Notes under the pieces: generated by a model | Told to the model about the DNA's origin: nothing | The model's input: the letters and a program-made list of their open reading frames with translations, nothing else | Database searches by the model: none | Program-made: the position numbers and the translations under genes | Shown: positions 25,748-34,860 of the stretch, in pieces | How the letters are laid out: each line of letters opens with the position of its first letter | How positions within the stretch are numbered: the first letter of the stretch is position 1 | Assembly: GCA_035439505.1 (NCBI GenBank) | Contig: DAORKJ010000004.1 | Coordinates: forward strand, 21,547-85,546 | From: UBA7236 sp035439505 | Lineage (GTDB): Bacteria > Bacteroidota > Bacteroidia > Chitinophagales > BACL12 | Reading direction: 5' to 3' | Length of the DNA: 64,000 bases

Positions 25748-25762
25748 GTGGAAAATTTCCAC
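25748..25762. promoter_or_regulatory. Palindrome between the two ompA promoters
   Basis: GTGGAAA (25748-25754), one central A and TTTCCAC (25756-25762) form a 15-bp palindrome between promoters P1 and P2. Its position suits a dimeric regulator binding site or a leader hairpin on the P1 transcript. There is no T run, so it is not a terminator. Confidence 0.4.
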
Positions 25763-25779
25763 GATTTGAGGTCAAATCA

Positions 25780-25811
25780 CTTGCATAAGCGGACTAAGGG
25801 TTATAGCTTTG
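25780..25811 (+). promoter_or_regulatory. Proximal promoter P2 of the ompA-like gene
   Basis: TAGCTTTG (25804-25811), the same -7 box as in P1 (both preceded by a TA), has a TTG about 20 nt upstream (25781-25783). It lies 70 nt before the ATG. Confidence 0.6.
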
Positions 25812-25881
25812 CGGCATAAAAGAGATATTCATAAACAATCTTTTATATAACCGATTATATTTAAACTATAATTTATACGTC

Positions 25882-27492
25882 ATGATTAGTAGAAAACTCA
25901 CGTTAGCGGTATTGATGCTTTTTAGCATTATTACCTTCACACAGGCTCAAACAGCTAGTGGTGGATCATCATTCCCTCCAAAACCAGCCAACAAATGGCA
26001 AATTGGTTTAAACTTAGGTCTTCCTGTTATCCAGGGTGATTTAAGATCTGAACCTTTTAGCAGCACACACGGCCCAGCATTTGGCGTTGGTCTTAACATC
26101 CGCAAAGGATTAGGGTATGTAACTTCTCTCCGTTTACACGGTATGTATGCAAACACTTATGGACAGGATTTCATCCAAGGTTCATATGCTTACAACAAAA
26201 CACTCAACGGTGCCTTTTCAAACAGTCCGGTAACCAACTACTCAGAAGGTGCTGACTATACTGGTAACGTTTGGGTTCCTAACTACAAAACTCAAATTGG
26301 CCACGGGTCATTAGACTTATTGGTTAATCTTAATAACATCAATTTCCACAAAGCTGACCCTAAATTTTTAGTGTATGCTTTCGCTGGTATTGGTGGTTTT
26401 ATCTTCAACACATCATATGATGCGTTAGATGCAAGCGGAAATCCTTACGATTTCCAAACAATTCTTAGTGGATTCGGTTCTCAGAACACCTCTGAAAAAG
26501 ATCGTATCGACGCTATCCACGGTGTATTAGATGGCGAATACGAAACTCAAGCTGAGGTAGCGAACCCTGCATCACGTGACGCGGGTGAAGTTCGTGCTAC
26601 TTGGGTACGTAACCCTTCATTATCTGGTGGTTTAGGTCTTTCTTACAAAATTGGTAGCTCACTTGAAATTGGTTTAGAAACCAGAGCTACTCACTATTTT
26701 GATGACTTAGCTGATGGTCAGCGTTGGGAATTAGATGGTGACTATACTGACCACTATGATATGTTCCAATATACAAGCTTAAACGTTGGTATCAGCTTAG
26801 GTGGCGACGAATCAGTTGACCCACTTTGGATGGTTAACCCACTTACTTACTTGTATGATAAAGTTAACGAAATCGATCCTGACAACTTATTAAAAGACTC
26901 TGATAATGATGGTGTTATCGATCGTTTAGATAAAGAACCTAACACAGCTGAAGGTACTCCGGTTGATACTCACGGTGTTAGCTTAGACAGCGATAAAGAC
27001 GGTTGTCCTGACTCAGAAGATCCAGAACCATTCTCTTCTCCTGTATTACCTATGGAAAACTGTCAGAACGTTCACTTAACTCAAGATTGGGTTGAAAAAT
27101 ATGTTGACGAAAGAATTAAAGCTCAAGGTGGTACTCCAGGTGCAGCTAGCGATTGGATTTTACCTTACATCTTCTTCGATCTTAACAAATCTGAAATCCG
27201 TCCTGATGCAGTACCTTCTTTAAACCAAGTTGCTGAAATCATGAACCGTTACACTAAATTAAATATTGAAGTAGTTGGTCACACTGATACTCGCGCTGGT
27301 GAAGATTATAACATGAAGTTATCTGAAAACCGTGCTAGAACAGCAATCACTTACTTAACAGGTAAAGGTGTAGCAGAAAGCCGTTTGAAAATCGTTTACA
27401 AAGGTGAATCTGATGTAATGATTAAAGACGCTAACACAGAAGCGGAACATCAAATGAACCGTCGTGTTGAATTCCATATAATTAAGAACTGA
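25882..27492 (+). CDS. OmpA-family outer membrane protein with TSP3 repeats
   Basis: This 536-residue outer-membrane protein has a signal peptide (residues 1-22, ending ITFTQAQ). Residues about 30-300 form the N-terminal beta-barrel with Gly-rich strands (WQIGLNLGLPVIQGD, FLVYAFAGIGGFIF). Two thrombospondin type 3 Ca-binding repeats follow (DSDNDGVIDRLDKEPN, DSDKDGCPDSEDPEP). The C-terminal OmpA peptidoglycan-binding domain starts at YIFFDLNKSEIRPDAV and has the TDTRAG and NRARTAITYL elements. Codon use is more C-ending than that of its neighbours, as expected of an abundant protein. Two promoters and a terminator (27517-27547) support strong single-gene expression. It anchors the outer membrane to the cell wall. 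Confidence 0.93.
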   Translation: MISRKLTLAVLMLFSIITFTQAQTASGGSSFPPKPANKWQIGLNLGLPVIQGDLRSEPFSSTHGPAFGVGLNIRKGLGYVTSLRLHGMYANTYGQDFIQGSYAYNKTLNGAFSNSPVTNYSEGADYTGNVWVPNYKTQIGHGSLDLLVNLNNINFHKADPKFLVYAFAGIGGFIFNTSYDALDASGNPYDFQTILSGFGSQNTSEKDRIDAIHGVLDGEYETQAEVANPASRDAGEVRATWVRNPSLSGGLGLSYKIGSSLEIGLETRATHYFDDLADGQRWELDGDYTDHYDMFQYTSLNVGISLGGDESVDPLWMVNPLTYLYDKVNEIDPDNLLKDSDNDGVIDRLDKEPNTAEGTPVDTHGVSLDSDKDGCPDSEDPEPFSSPVLPMENCQNVHLTQDWVEKYVDERIKAQGGTPGAASDWILPYIFFDLNKSEIRPDAVPSLNQVAEIMNRYTKLNIEVVGHTDTRAGEDYNMKLSENRARTAITYLTGKGVAESRLKIVYKGESDVMIKDANTEAEHQMNRRVEFHIIKN

Positions 27493-27516
27493 TATATACA
27501 TATAATCATGACAGCC

Positions 27517-27547
27517 AAAGCGGTGGAGCAATCCACCCCTTTTTTTA
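27517..27547 (+). terminator. Terminator after the OmpA gene
   Basis: The stem GGTGGA (27522-27527) with TCCACC (27532-27537) closes a GCAA tetraloop. Flanking AAAG and CTTT extend it past one mismatch, and it ends in a T run from 27540. Confidence 0.9.
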
Positions 27548-27594
27548 TGTACCTTAGTTTTCTAAATGTATATTTCGCAGTATATTCGTAAAGC

Positions 27595-28341
27595 ATGAAA
27601 CAGTTCAGCCTGCTGTGTTATTTCCTCATTTCAGCTTTATTGCTCTCAGCACAATCTATTCCTAACGATACCACAGCAAATAAATGGTCATTGTTCAAGT
27701 TTAAAAAACATAAACAGGAAACAACATATACTCCCTATTGCAGCAGTTGCGAAATCACCCAATTTAAACCCGAAACCTATTTTAACGACGATGATTCTGA
27801 TGGGGTTTACAATGTTTTCGACTTACAATTAAATACACCGGCACTTGCACCAGTTGATTCCAATGGTGTGGCTGTTGATAGTGATGGAGATGGAATGTTG
27901 GATTTTGAAGATGCGGAGCCTTGTTTGAATAACCACTTTTTGAGTAATTCTTATGCGGATAATAATTCAACTAAGCATGTAAATCATAGAACTTATGAAA
28001 CAGACAATGTAATGTTGCCTTATGTTTTTTTTCAATTTAATACATCTGAAATAATTCAAAGTCAGTATAATTTGGTTCCCATTAAATTTATTGCTGATTT
28101 TCTAAAAAATCAAAATGGAACACTCGCTTATGTTACAGGTCATGCTTCGCAACGCGGAATAGAAGCTTCTAATGTTGATTTAAAATTTAATAGAGCAGTG
28201 GTAATAATTAATAAGTTAATTGAAGAAAATATTCAACCAAACCAATTGGCCATATATTTTCCACTTTCAAGCAGCTATCTATTTATTGAAAACGACGAAG
28301 TGCTAAATAGCTTCGTATCCTGCTCAATACATCATCATTAA
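27595..28341 (+). CDS. Truncated, diverged OmpA-family paralogue
   Basis: This 248-residue protein looks like a shortened relative of the preceding OmpA. The signal peptide (MKQFSLLCYFLISALLLSAQ) is followed by a Cys-containing basic stretch (YTPYCSSCEI). One TSP3-like segment (DDDSDGVYNVFDLQLNTPAL then VDSDGDGMLDFEDAEPC) aligns with the OmpA linker. The OmpA-like domain (YVFFQFNTSEIIQSQYNLVP, TGHASQRGIEASN) lacks several usual residues, including the conserved NxxLSxxRA arginine-alanine pattern in strict form. The beta-barrel is missing. Its role may be periplasmic. Its stop codon overlaps the stop of the next, convergent gene (TTAA at 28338-28341). It is probably a diverged duplicate. Confidence 0.75.
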   Translation: MKQFSLLCYFLISALLLSAQSIPNDTTANKWSLFKFKKHKQETTYTPYCSSCEITQFKPETYFNDDDSDGVYNVFDLQLNTPALAPVDSNGVAVDSDGDGMLDFEDAEPCLNNHFLSNSYADNNSTKHVNHRTYETDNVMLPYVFFQFNTSEIIQSQYNLVPIKFIADFLKNQNGTLAYVTGHASQRGIEASNVDLKFNRAVVIINKLIEENIQPNQLAIYFPLSSSYLFIENDEVLNSFVSCSIHHH

Positions 28342-29684
28342 ACCTCTTCCCGAAACTTCCTTTCTCCCCGCCTTCCCGGCAAAATAAAAACCTCAAACAA
28401 ACAAACCCCAATTACAACTAAATACTCCATCACCACCACAAAATAATTCTCCGGATAAGTACTATCTATATAAGTAATGTAAGTAAAATAAATAAGCAGC
28501 GACCACACTATAGCATATCGGTAACCCGAAAAAACACTCAACATAATTAGTGGTGTAATATACCACGGATGCATAGTAGTGGCAAACAAACAATAAATAG
28601 AAAATGCAATTTGAAGAGCACTGATAAATTTATTTTTAGCATAAAAATAACTCAGCAAACTAATTGATATAACAGTAAATAGAGGCAATAACCTGCGCAT
28701 TAATTCAAAGGTTTCAAAATTTTCATCTTTGTTAATAATCCATCGCAATAAATAATACACCGAACCATTAAATTCAAATTGCTGGAAATATAGATTTAAA
28801 CTGGAAAAAATATTCGCATATTGTTGGATCATGGGAAATAAAACAATAAAACTCACCAAACCACTTATGGTGCTATAGATGATGGTTTGTTTGAATCCCA
28901 GCTTTTTAAACAGCAAAGGCATGAGCATAATCGGCCATAACTTCGCCCCAATTGCAAACCCAAAAGCGATGGCTGAAAAGGTAAGTTGTTGTTTATTGAT
29001 AAAATAAATAGCCAGTAATAAAAAGAAAATCATTACGGCTTCGAAATGTAAATTACCGGTAAGTTCCAGAATAACTAAAGGATTTAATGTATACAATAAT
29101 TGTAAATGTGCGCTTAATCGTAATTGGTTTAAAATTTTAGGTATTAACAATACACTGCCAAGTTCAAATAAAAAGATAAATAATTTCAGAATGATTTGAT
29201 TAAGCACCAGGTGCCCTCCGGATAAATGCGCTGATACTGAAAACAGGAATTGACTGATAGGTGGGTAGATGGTAAAATAGGGTTTTGAATTCAGGCTTTG
29301 ATACAAACTATCATTGAGTACCATATTATCTGCCCCTAAAAAATTTTGTGCTTTCACCATGTCAGGTGTATAGGCATAAGGATTGATGTGATTGATGGTG
29401 AGATGGCCATCCCATATAAACCGATAAAAATCATCGGTTAAATTGGGCATGCTGAACAAAATGGAAAAACGTAATGCTATTCCCAACCATTTGCCTTCAT
29501 TGACCAAATCATCGGTATTCCAGTATTTATATATGATTACATATAAACCAAATGCACAGCAATACAGGCTAATGAGTTGAATGAAATCGGTTCGTTGAGT
29601 GCTGTAATTAATCAGCAAAAACAAAGCGGCAAACAACACATAAACAACAAATCTCCAGTTTCCGGTGATTGTTGTTTTGTTCAT
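28338..29684 (-). CDS. Polytopic GT-C-type glycosyltransferase (mannosyltransferase-like)
   Basis: This 448-residue protein has about 11-12 hydrophobic segments across its length and is an inner-membrane GT-C fold glycosyltransferase. An acidic pair in the first large periplasmic loop (NLTDDFYRFIWDGHLTINHI), followed by NPYAYTPDM, matches the polyprenol-phosphate mannosyltransferase-type architecture. It should transfer a sugar from a lipid-phosphate carrier on the periplasmic side. The sugar and acceptor are not visible. It sits at the end of a run of three glycosyltransferase genes (28338-31874) with spacings of 3 and 15 bases, so the three probably form one operon for a surface glycan or glycolipid. 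Confidence 0.75.
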   Translation of the reverse strand: MNKTTITGNWRFVVYVLFAALFLLINYSTQRTDFIQLISLYCCAFGLYVIIYKYWNTDDLVNEGKWLGIALRFSILFSMPNLTDDFYRFIWDGHLTINHINPYAYTPDMVKAQNFLGADNMVLNDSLYQSLNSKPYFTIYPPISQFLFSVSAHLSGGHLVLNQIILKLFIFLFELGSVLLIPKILNQLRLSAHLQLLYTLNPLVILELTGNLHFEAVMIFFLLLAIYFINKQQLTFSAIAFGFAIGAKLWPIMLMPLLFKKLGFKQTIIYSTISGLVSFIVLFPMIQQYANIFSSLNLYFQQFEFNGSVYYLLRWIINKDENFETFELMRRLLPLFTVISISLLSYFYAKNKFISALQIAFSIYCLFATTMHPWYITPLIMLSVFSGYRYAIVWSLLIYFTYITYIDSTYPENYFVVVMEYLVVIGVCLFEVFILPGRRGERKFREEV

Positions 29685-29687
29685 TTT

Positions 29688-31166
29688 TTATGAGTTGAGC
29701 TTTGAATGTTTCAGCGAAAAATAGAAAATTAATGCGAAACCTGAGAAAGCCAGCATGTGGAAAGGTAATAAACCGTAATCCTCATAATAAAATCCCATAA
29801 TGATTCCGGAAAGGAAATAGAGACTGAATAATCCTTCGAGGTAAACAATAGGACTTATTTTAGATGCGGTGTATTTTTTATTTTTCCAGATATCTTTTCC
29901 ATTCACAATATTAAACTTAGGTGTGCGCACAAATGCAGTTTGCTGACCTAACCAGCCACGAAAAACTGCCCAGGCATTGTGTAAGCTCATACCCATGGTA
30001 ATGGCTAAAAATATTGGGAAACGGGTAATATACACGCTTAAGGTTTTACGCATTGTTTTTTCGCGTTGTAAAGTGGAAATATAATAAGCGTAAGCAATGG
30101 CAATAGAACCCATTAAAAAAATACTGGCGTATTTGAAATAGTTAAAATCTATCACCTGATTTTTAATAAACAACAGCGGTACACTTAATATGGCTGTTAT
30201 TAAAATAAAAATATAGTTAGTGGTATTAAACAAGTGCGCAACGGCATGTAATTTAATACGCAGTGGTAATTCGGCATTAATAACACGGAGGCCAATTTTT
30301 TTAGCTGTTTCGGCTCCACCTTTATTCCAACGGAATTGCTGCGATTTTAACGCATTCATATCGGTTGGTAATTCAGCCGGAGCAACTACGTTTTCAACGT
30401 ACTTAAATTTCCATCCTTTTAATTGTGCACGATAACTGAGGTCAAGGTCTTCAGTTAAAGTATCAGCCTTCCAGCCACCTGCATCTTCAATGGTGGCTTT
30501 ACGCCAAACACCTGCAGTGCCGTTAAAATTGATAAAGTAACCGGCTGCATTACGACCTTGTTGCTCAATAGTAAAATGCATATCGAGTGCAAAAGCCTGC
30601 ATTTTGGTCAGGATGCTATAATCTTTATTGAGGTGATCCCATTTTGCCTGAACAACGCCAATTTTGTCGTCCAATAAAAAGTGAGGGATAGTTTTTTTAA
30701 GAAAATCAGGAAAAGGTACGAAGTCTGCATCAAAAATAGCTACATACTCGCCTTTTGCTTCTCTTAAACCATATTCGAGGGCACCGGCTTTGAAACCTTT
30801 ACGTTCAGGGCGACGAATTTGTTTAATATCTATACCACGCTGGTGATAATAATCCACTTTTTTACGCGCAATTTCAAAACTTTCGTCTGTTGAATCGTCG
30901 AGTAACTGGATTTCTAATTTGTCAGCAGGGTAATCGAATGCAGCAATAGCATCGATTAAACGTTCCACAACATACAATTCGTTGAACACCGGCAATTGCA
31001 CGGTAACATAGGGATACTCTGATTCAGGAATAGTAAAAATTGTTTCTTCCTTTTTCAGGTTTCTCTTGAACTTGATGTAATGGATGGCCAGACTTAACTG
31101 CATTATGCAGTAAAAGAACAGCAGGGTAATGGCTATGGTATAAATTACTATTATAGTGATTGACAT
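29688..31166 (-). CDS. Membrane-bound cellulose-synthase-like family 2 glycosyltransferase
   Basis: This 492-residue processive-type GT2 has a TM helix at the N-terminus and about four at the C-terminus. The catalytic domain has the canonical order: PVFNELYVVERLI, DDSTD (first Asp), the DAD motif in FDADFVPFP, TEDLDLSYRA, and QQFRWNKGG (the QxxRW motif). This arrangement binds UDP-sugar with a metal and adds sugars while extruding polymer. Neighbours are a GT-C enzyme and a DPM-like GT2, so it may contribute to a glycan or a glycolipid rather than cellulose. The absence of bcsB-like or PilZ genes argues against cellulose proper. Confidence 0.88.
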   Translation of the reverse strand: MSITIIVIYTIAITLLFFYCIMQLSLAIHYIKFKRNLKKEETIFTIPESEYPYVTVQLPVFNELYVVERLIDAIAAFDYPADKLEIQLLDDSTDESFEIARKKVDYYHQRGIDIKQIRRPERKGFKAGALEYGLREAKGEYVAIFDADFVPFPDFLKKTIPHFLLDDKIGVVQAKWDHLNKDYSILTKMQAFALDMHFTIEQQGRNAAGYFINFNGTAGVWRKATIEDAGGWKADTLTEDLDLSYRAQLKGWKFKYVENVVAPAELPTDMNALKSQQFRWNKGGAETAKKIGLRVINAELPLRIKLHAVAHLFNTTNYIFILITAILSVPLLFIKNQVIDFNYFKYASIFLMGSIAIAYAYYISTLQREKTMRKTLSVYITRFPIFLAITMGMSLHNAWAVFRGWLGQQTAFVRTPKFNIVNGKDIWKNKKYTASKISPIVYLEGLFSLYFLSGIIMGFYYEDYGLLPFHMLAFSGFALIFYFSLKHSKLNS

Positions 31167-31181
31167 GTCAATCGGTTAGGT

Positions 31182-31874
31182 TCAATAATATTTAAAAATG
31201 GTAGTTATAATTTTATAACCAGCCATAATTGTGCCTTTAACGGTGCCTGTGATTTTTGAAACGCCTATTCTCGGTCTGTAATCTACGGCAATTTCTGTAA
31301 ATCGTAATTTCTTTTTTGCCACTTTAATCTGCATTTCAACCGTCCATCCGTAATTGGTATCTTGCATATTCAGGTCGAGCAGGGTTGCCCAGGTTATGGC
31401 TCTGAACGGCCCCAAATCGCTGAAACGTGCGCCAAACAAGAGTTTGATAAGGGTTGTTGCCAACCAGTTACCAAAAATTTGTTGTGGTGCCATAGATCCT
31501 TTAATGCGTTTTCCCCTTGCTCTGCTGCCAATAACCATAACGGCATCACCGTTGATAACTGGTTGAACAAGCTCTCGCATTTGCTCCGGATAGTCGGAAT
31601 AATCACCGTCAATGAACACTACAATTTCAGGTTGCTCAGCTAAGGGCTTTTGTTTCAGGTAATTTATTCCCTTTAAACAAGCTGACCCATAACCTTTTCT
31701 CTGTTCCAACAACACAGTGGCACCCATTGTTTTGGCAATTTCAGCAGTATTATCGGTAGAACCATTGTTCACCACTATTACTTCTGTTACCAAATCAGCA
31801 GGTATGTCTTTTAAAACATGTCCAATCGAACCGCTTTCGTTAAAAACCGGTATGATTACGCTGATTTTCTGCAT
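31182..31874 (-). CDS. DPM1-like family 2 glycosyltransferase
   Basis: This soluble 230-residue GT2 resembles dolichol-phosphate mannose/glucose synthases. It starts at the ATG at 31874 (MQKISVIIPVFNESGSIGHV); an ATG 36 bases upstream is less likely. Motifs include NNGSTDNT, IDGDYSDYPE (the DxD-type site), SRARGKRIKGSMAPQQIFGN and YGWTVEMQIKVA. It lacks the C-terminal membrane domain of longer DPM synthases but has a hydrophobic stretch near the C-terminus. It likely makes a polyprenyl-phosphate sugar, the donor for the GT-C enzyme at 28338-29684, and is first in that operon. A glycosyltransferase of this type is also frequent near arsenosugar genes, a weaker alternative. Confidence 0.8.
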   Translation of the reverse strand: MQKISVIIPVFNESGSIGHVLKDIPADLVTEVIVVNNGSTDNTAEIAKTMGATVLLEQRKGYGSACLKGINYLKQKPLAEQPEIVVFIDGDYSDYPEQMRELVQPVINGDAVMVIGSRARGKRIKGSMAPQQIFGNWLATTLIKLLFGARFSDLGPFRAITWATLLDLNMQDTNYGWTVEMQIKVAKKKLRFTEIAVDYRPRIGVSKITGTVKGTIMAGYKIITTIFKYY

Positions 31875-31946
31875 GTTAAACTTTGAGCTGCCACCCCTGA
31901 AAAAGTGCACAAAATTACGTCAATTGTAAATGATATTTAAATAATG

Positions 31947-33320
31947 TTAAGAGAGAATTTTCAAATCTTCAGAAGTAAACAAAATTTCGGTGCGTTTTGT
32001 GTTGTCCGGACCGTTTTCGAGTTTGAGTACCCCGCGAGGGCAAACGGCAGAACAAACGCCACAACCAACACAGCTGGCACGCACTATATTTTGGCCCTTT
32101 TGGGCATATGCACGCACATCGATACCCATTTCACAATAGGTGGAGCAATTGCCACAGGATATACACTGGGCGCCGTTTGTAGTAATTCTAAAACGCGATT
32201 TAAATCGCTGAATTAGCCCCATGTAAGCGGCCATCGGGCATCCGAAACGGCACCATACTCTGCTGCCCATAATTGGGTAAAATCCAACCCCGACTACCCC
32301 GCTAAACACCATACCAATTACGAAACTATAGCCCTTGGCAATATCTTTAGCAGCACCGCCTAATAAATTATTTTTGAAACTATTATCAACCAATAATAAT
32401 ACGGTTATCAAAATTATGGCTGCCAAAACGCTATGAATCATCCATCTTTCAATTTTCCAGGCTTTCATGGATTTGTCGCTGAGGTGACGAAACGGGTCGC
32501 CTGCTGTTTCGGCTAAGCCACCACATCCACATACCCAGCTGCAATACCATCTTTTACCAAAAAAGTAGGTAAGTAAAGGTGTTGCCACAAATGCCATCAC
32601 CAAACCCCAGAAAATGAAAAACATTCCAAATGCACCCTGTGTTTGGAAATAACTTAAAGTAGTAGGGAAAATAGCATCATAATCTAATGGCCAGAAATAA
32701 GTTAAATAAGGCTCGTAATTATACAATGCTTTCATAATTCCAGGCAACAACCAGGCAAAACCCAATTGAAAAAACATAACAGAAGTGGTACGTATTTGCT
32801 GATAACGATTATGGCGATATTTATAAATAAATTTAAATCCCATAACTAATACAGCAATGGTATATAATGTTCCATAAACAAACCATTGATCTGCTTTTGT
32901 ATTACGCAACAATAAACTCAATGGATTAAATAAATTTACTAATCCGACAAATAAATCAGCACCAAATAATTCTGTCCAGTAATCACGCCAATACAACATG
33001 ATGTAAAATCCGGTAATTACCACACCACTAATCCATGCTAATGCTCCTCGTGATGAAATAGAGGTAAACATGGTTCGGTTGTTTTTTATTCCCTTCGGGA
33101 GATGTCCGTACGAGCCAATTGTATACAAAATCCCCCCACCAAAAAAACATAAGAGGGTGATTATTAAAAATATAAGCGGCTGATGATTGGCTGCTCCTGC
33201 CCACGCCATAAAAAACGCCAGCAAACCCAGTCCTGTAATAGCCAGACCGGTTTTTTGTTTGGTGTTAAAATTGGCTGGATGCGGATTGGATAGTGATAAA
33301 CTATTATTTGCCTGTGACAT
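31947..33320 (-). CDS. Membrane-bound 4Fe-4S protein (NapH/CcoG-like)
   Basis: This 457-residue protein has about 8-9 TM segments and a C-terminal cytoplasmic ferredoxin domain. Four-Cys clusters are in CISCGNCSTYCEMGI and CVGCGVCSAVCPRG, two 4Fe-4S centres. Further cysteines in a membrane-proximal loop (WYCSWVCGCGG and CRFGCPMA) match the pattern of NapH-type quinol-linked proteins. It would pass electrons between the quinone pool and a partner. The next gene upstream (33368-34705) encodes an FAD/NAD oxidoreductase, a plausible partner. Similar pairs are found near arsenosugar genes in some Bacteroidota, as I recall; this needs checking. Confidence 0.8.
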   Translation of the reverse strand: MSQANNSLSLSNPHPANFNTKQKTGLAITGLGLLAFFMAWAGAANHQPLIFLIITLLCFFGGGILYTIGSYGHLPKGIKNNRTMFTSISSRGALAWISGVVITGFYIMLYWRDYWTELFGADLFVGLVNLFNPLSLLLRNTKADQWFVYGTLYTIAVLVMGFKFIYKYRHNRYQQIRTTSVMFFQLGFAWLLPGIMKALYNYEPYLTYFWPLDYDAIFPTTLSYFQTQGAFGMFFIFWGLVMAFVATPLLTYFFGKRWYCSWVCGCGGLAETAGDPFRHLSDKSMKAWKIERWMIHSVLAAIILITVLLLVDNSFKNNLLGGAAKDIAKGYSFVIGMVFSGVVGVGFYPIMGSRVWCRFGCPMAAYMGLIQRFKSRFRITTNGAQCISCGNCSTYCEMGIDVRAYAQKGQNIVRASCVGCGVCSAVCPRGVLKLENGPDNTKRTEILFTSEDLKILS

Positions 33321-33367
33321 TGTAGTAAGTTTTTATTAACGATGAATTAGTATAAAAAACTTCAGCG

Positions 33368-34705
33368 TTAATTGCCGAAAATAAGTTTTGTTAACAATGA
33401 TTTTGATTTTAATTGAATAGTATTTGCCGGATGTTGTTTGTTCCATGCATCAACTATTTGTTGTTCGAAAAGTTGGAAAAATTCCGGGTCGAAATTGGCA
33501 GCACTTAAATGCGACATAATATGTTCAACTTTTTGTTTTTCTAACAACCAGCGATTAAATATTTCGTGTCGCATTCTGATACCAAAAACATTGATGCCAA
33601 TAAATAGATGATCGCTTTCACGATACACAATATGTACACATTTTTGATGGTCATCACTTTCCCAATAAAATTCTGTTTCCCCTTCACGCAAAGTATTTAA
33701 TACGGTACCATAAGTTTGGTATTCAATGTCTAAAAACTTTGCACTATTAAACCAAAAACCCGGTTCATAAACTTTGTTGTAACCTATCATATTATAAGCA
33801 GCAGTTTCTCCCTGCAATTTACCGGTATACCATACTTGTTCAATTACACGTCTGTCGGGAAGGGCATGCTGAAATTGAGCACAGTCGCCGGCGGCATAAA
33901 TGTCTTCAATATTGGTGTGCATGTGTTGGTTGATCACCACACCTTTATCAGTTTTAATTTCGGTACCTTGTAAAAAGGCAATATTGGGCGAAACACCAGC
34001 TGTAAGTCCCACTACCTGGCAGGCTATTTCTTCACCACTACCTGTAATTACAGAAGTCACTTTGCCGTTGGCATCACCTTTTATTTCTTTTAGCGTTTCA
34101 TTTAACCTGAGGTCAAATCCGTGTTCACGAATATGTCGCGTAATTAGCTGCGATTCCTGCTCAGGTAAAATATTATTCCAATAACTGCTTTCCCGCACTA
34201 AAAGTGTAACCGGATAATGGCGGGAATGCAACATTTCTGCCATTTCCATTCCAATTAAACCTCCTCCAACAATAACCGCTCTGTTAATTCCATTAGCTGT
34301 ATTTTTTTCCAGTTCTTCAAGGTCCTGATAACTATACAATCCTTGTGCGCCAACTAAATCCTGACCTGGCCAGCCAAATTTGTTGGGTTTTGCACCTGAG
34401 GCAATCAGCAATTTATCGTAAGGCAGACGGTCATCGTTGCTGAATAACAGCTGCTTTGTTTGCGTATCTATCGTTTTAACCCAACCACGTTTGAGATTTA
34501 TGCGGTTTTTTGTCCAAAACCAGGGCTCATATGGTTGTGTGTCTTTAAACTGCATATGCCCCATGTAAATATACATGAGAGCAGTTCTGCTAAAAAAATA
34601 ATCTGTTTCTCCGGATACAACAGTTATTTCATGATCCGAATGTTTGCGGATTGTCCGTGCTGCGGTTATTCCGGTAATTCCATTTCCAATAATTACAATA
34701 TGCAT
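33368..34705 (-). CDS. FAD/NAD(P)-dependent oxidoreductase (NADH:rubredoxin reductase type)
   Basis: This 445-residue protein has an N-terminal FAD-binding fold (HIVIIGNGITGITAARTI), an NAD-binding second fold (RAVIVGGGLIGMEMAEML, about residue 145) and the FAD C-terminal motif IYAAGDCAQF (about residue 275). A C-terminal domain of about 100 residues completes it. It resembles nitrite reductase-type or rubredoxin reductase-type pyridine nucleotide-disulfide oxidoreductases without the redox-active CxxxxC. The 4Fe-4S gene follows 47 bases downstream, so an NAD(P)H-to-membrane electron chain is likely. The substrate is unknown. Confidence 0.85.
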   Translation of the reverse strand: MHIVIIGNGITGITAARTIRKHSDHEITVVSGETDYFFSRTALMYIYMGHMQFKDTQPYEPWFWTKNRINLKRGWVKTIDTQTKQLLFSNDDRLPYDKLLIASGAKPNKFGWPGQDLVGAQGLYSYQDLEELEKNTANGINRAVIVGGGLIGMEMAEMLHSRHYPVTLLVRESSYWNNILPEQESQLITRHIREHGFDLRLNETLKEIKGDANGKVTSVITGSGEEIACQVVGLTAGVSPNIAFLQGTEIKTDKGVVINQHMHTNIEDIYAAGDCAQFQHALPDRRVIEQVWYTGKLQGETAAYNMIGYNKVYEPGFWFNSAKFLDIEYQTYGTVLNTLREGETEFYWESDDHQKCVHIVYRESDHLFIGINVFGIRMRHEIFNRWLLEKQKVEHIMSHLSAANFDPEFFQLFEQQIVDAWNKQHPANTIQLKSKSLLTKLIFGN

Positions 34706-34860
34706 AGATAGTGGCTGCGAAAGTAAAACGAATGAACTATGAAAATAAGAACAAAATATGAATAGTTCCGACTTATTTCATAAAAAACGTTAATTGTATT
34801 TGCGTTAGTTTAAAATTACCCAATTGTTTTGTGCAATTTTTCGCTGACTAAGAAAATAAA

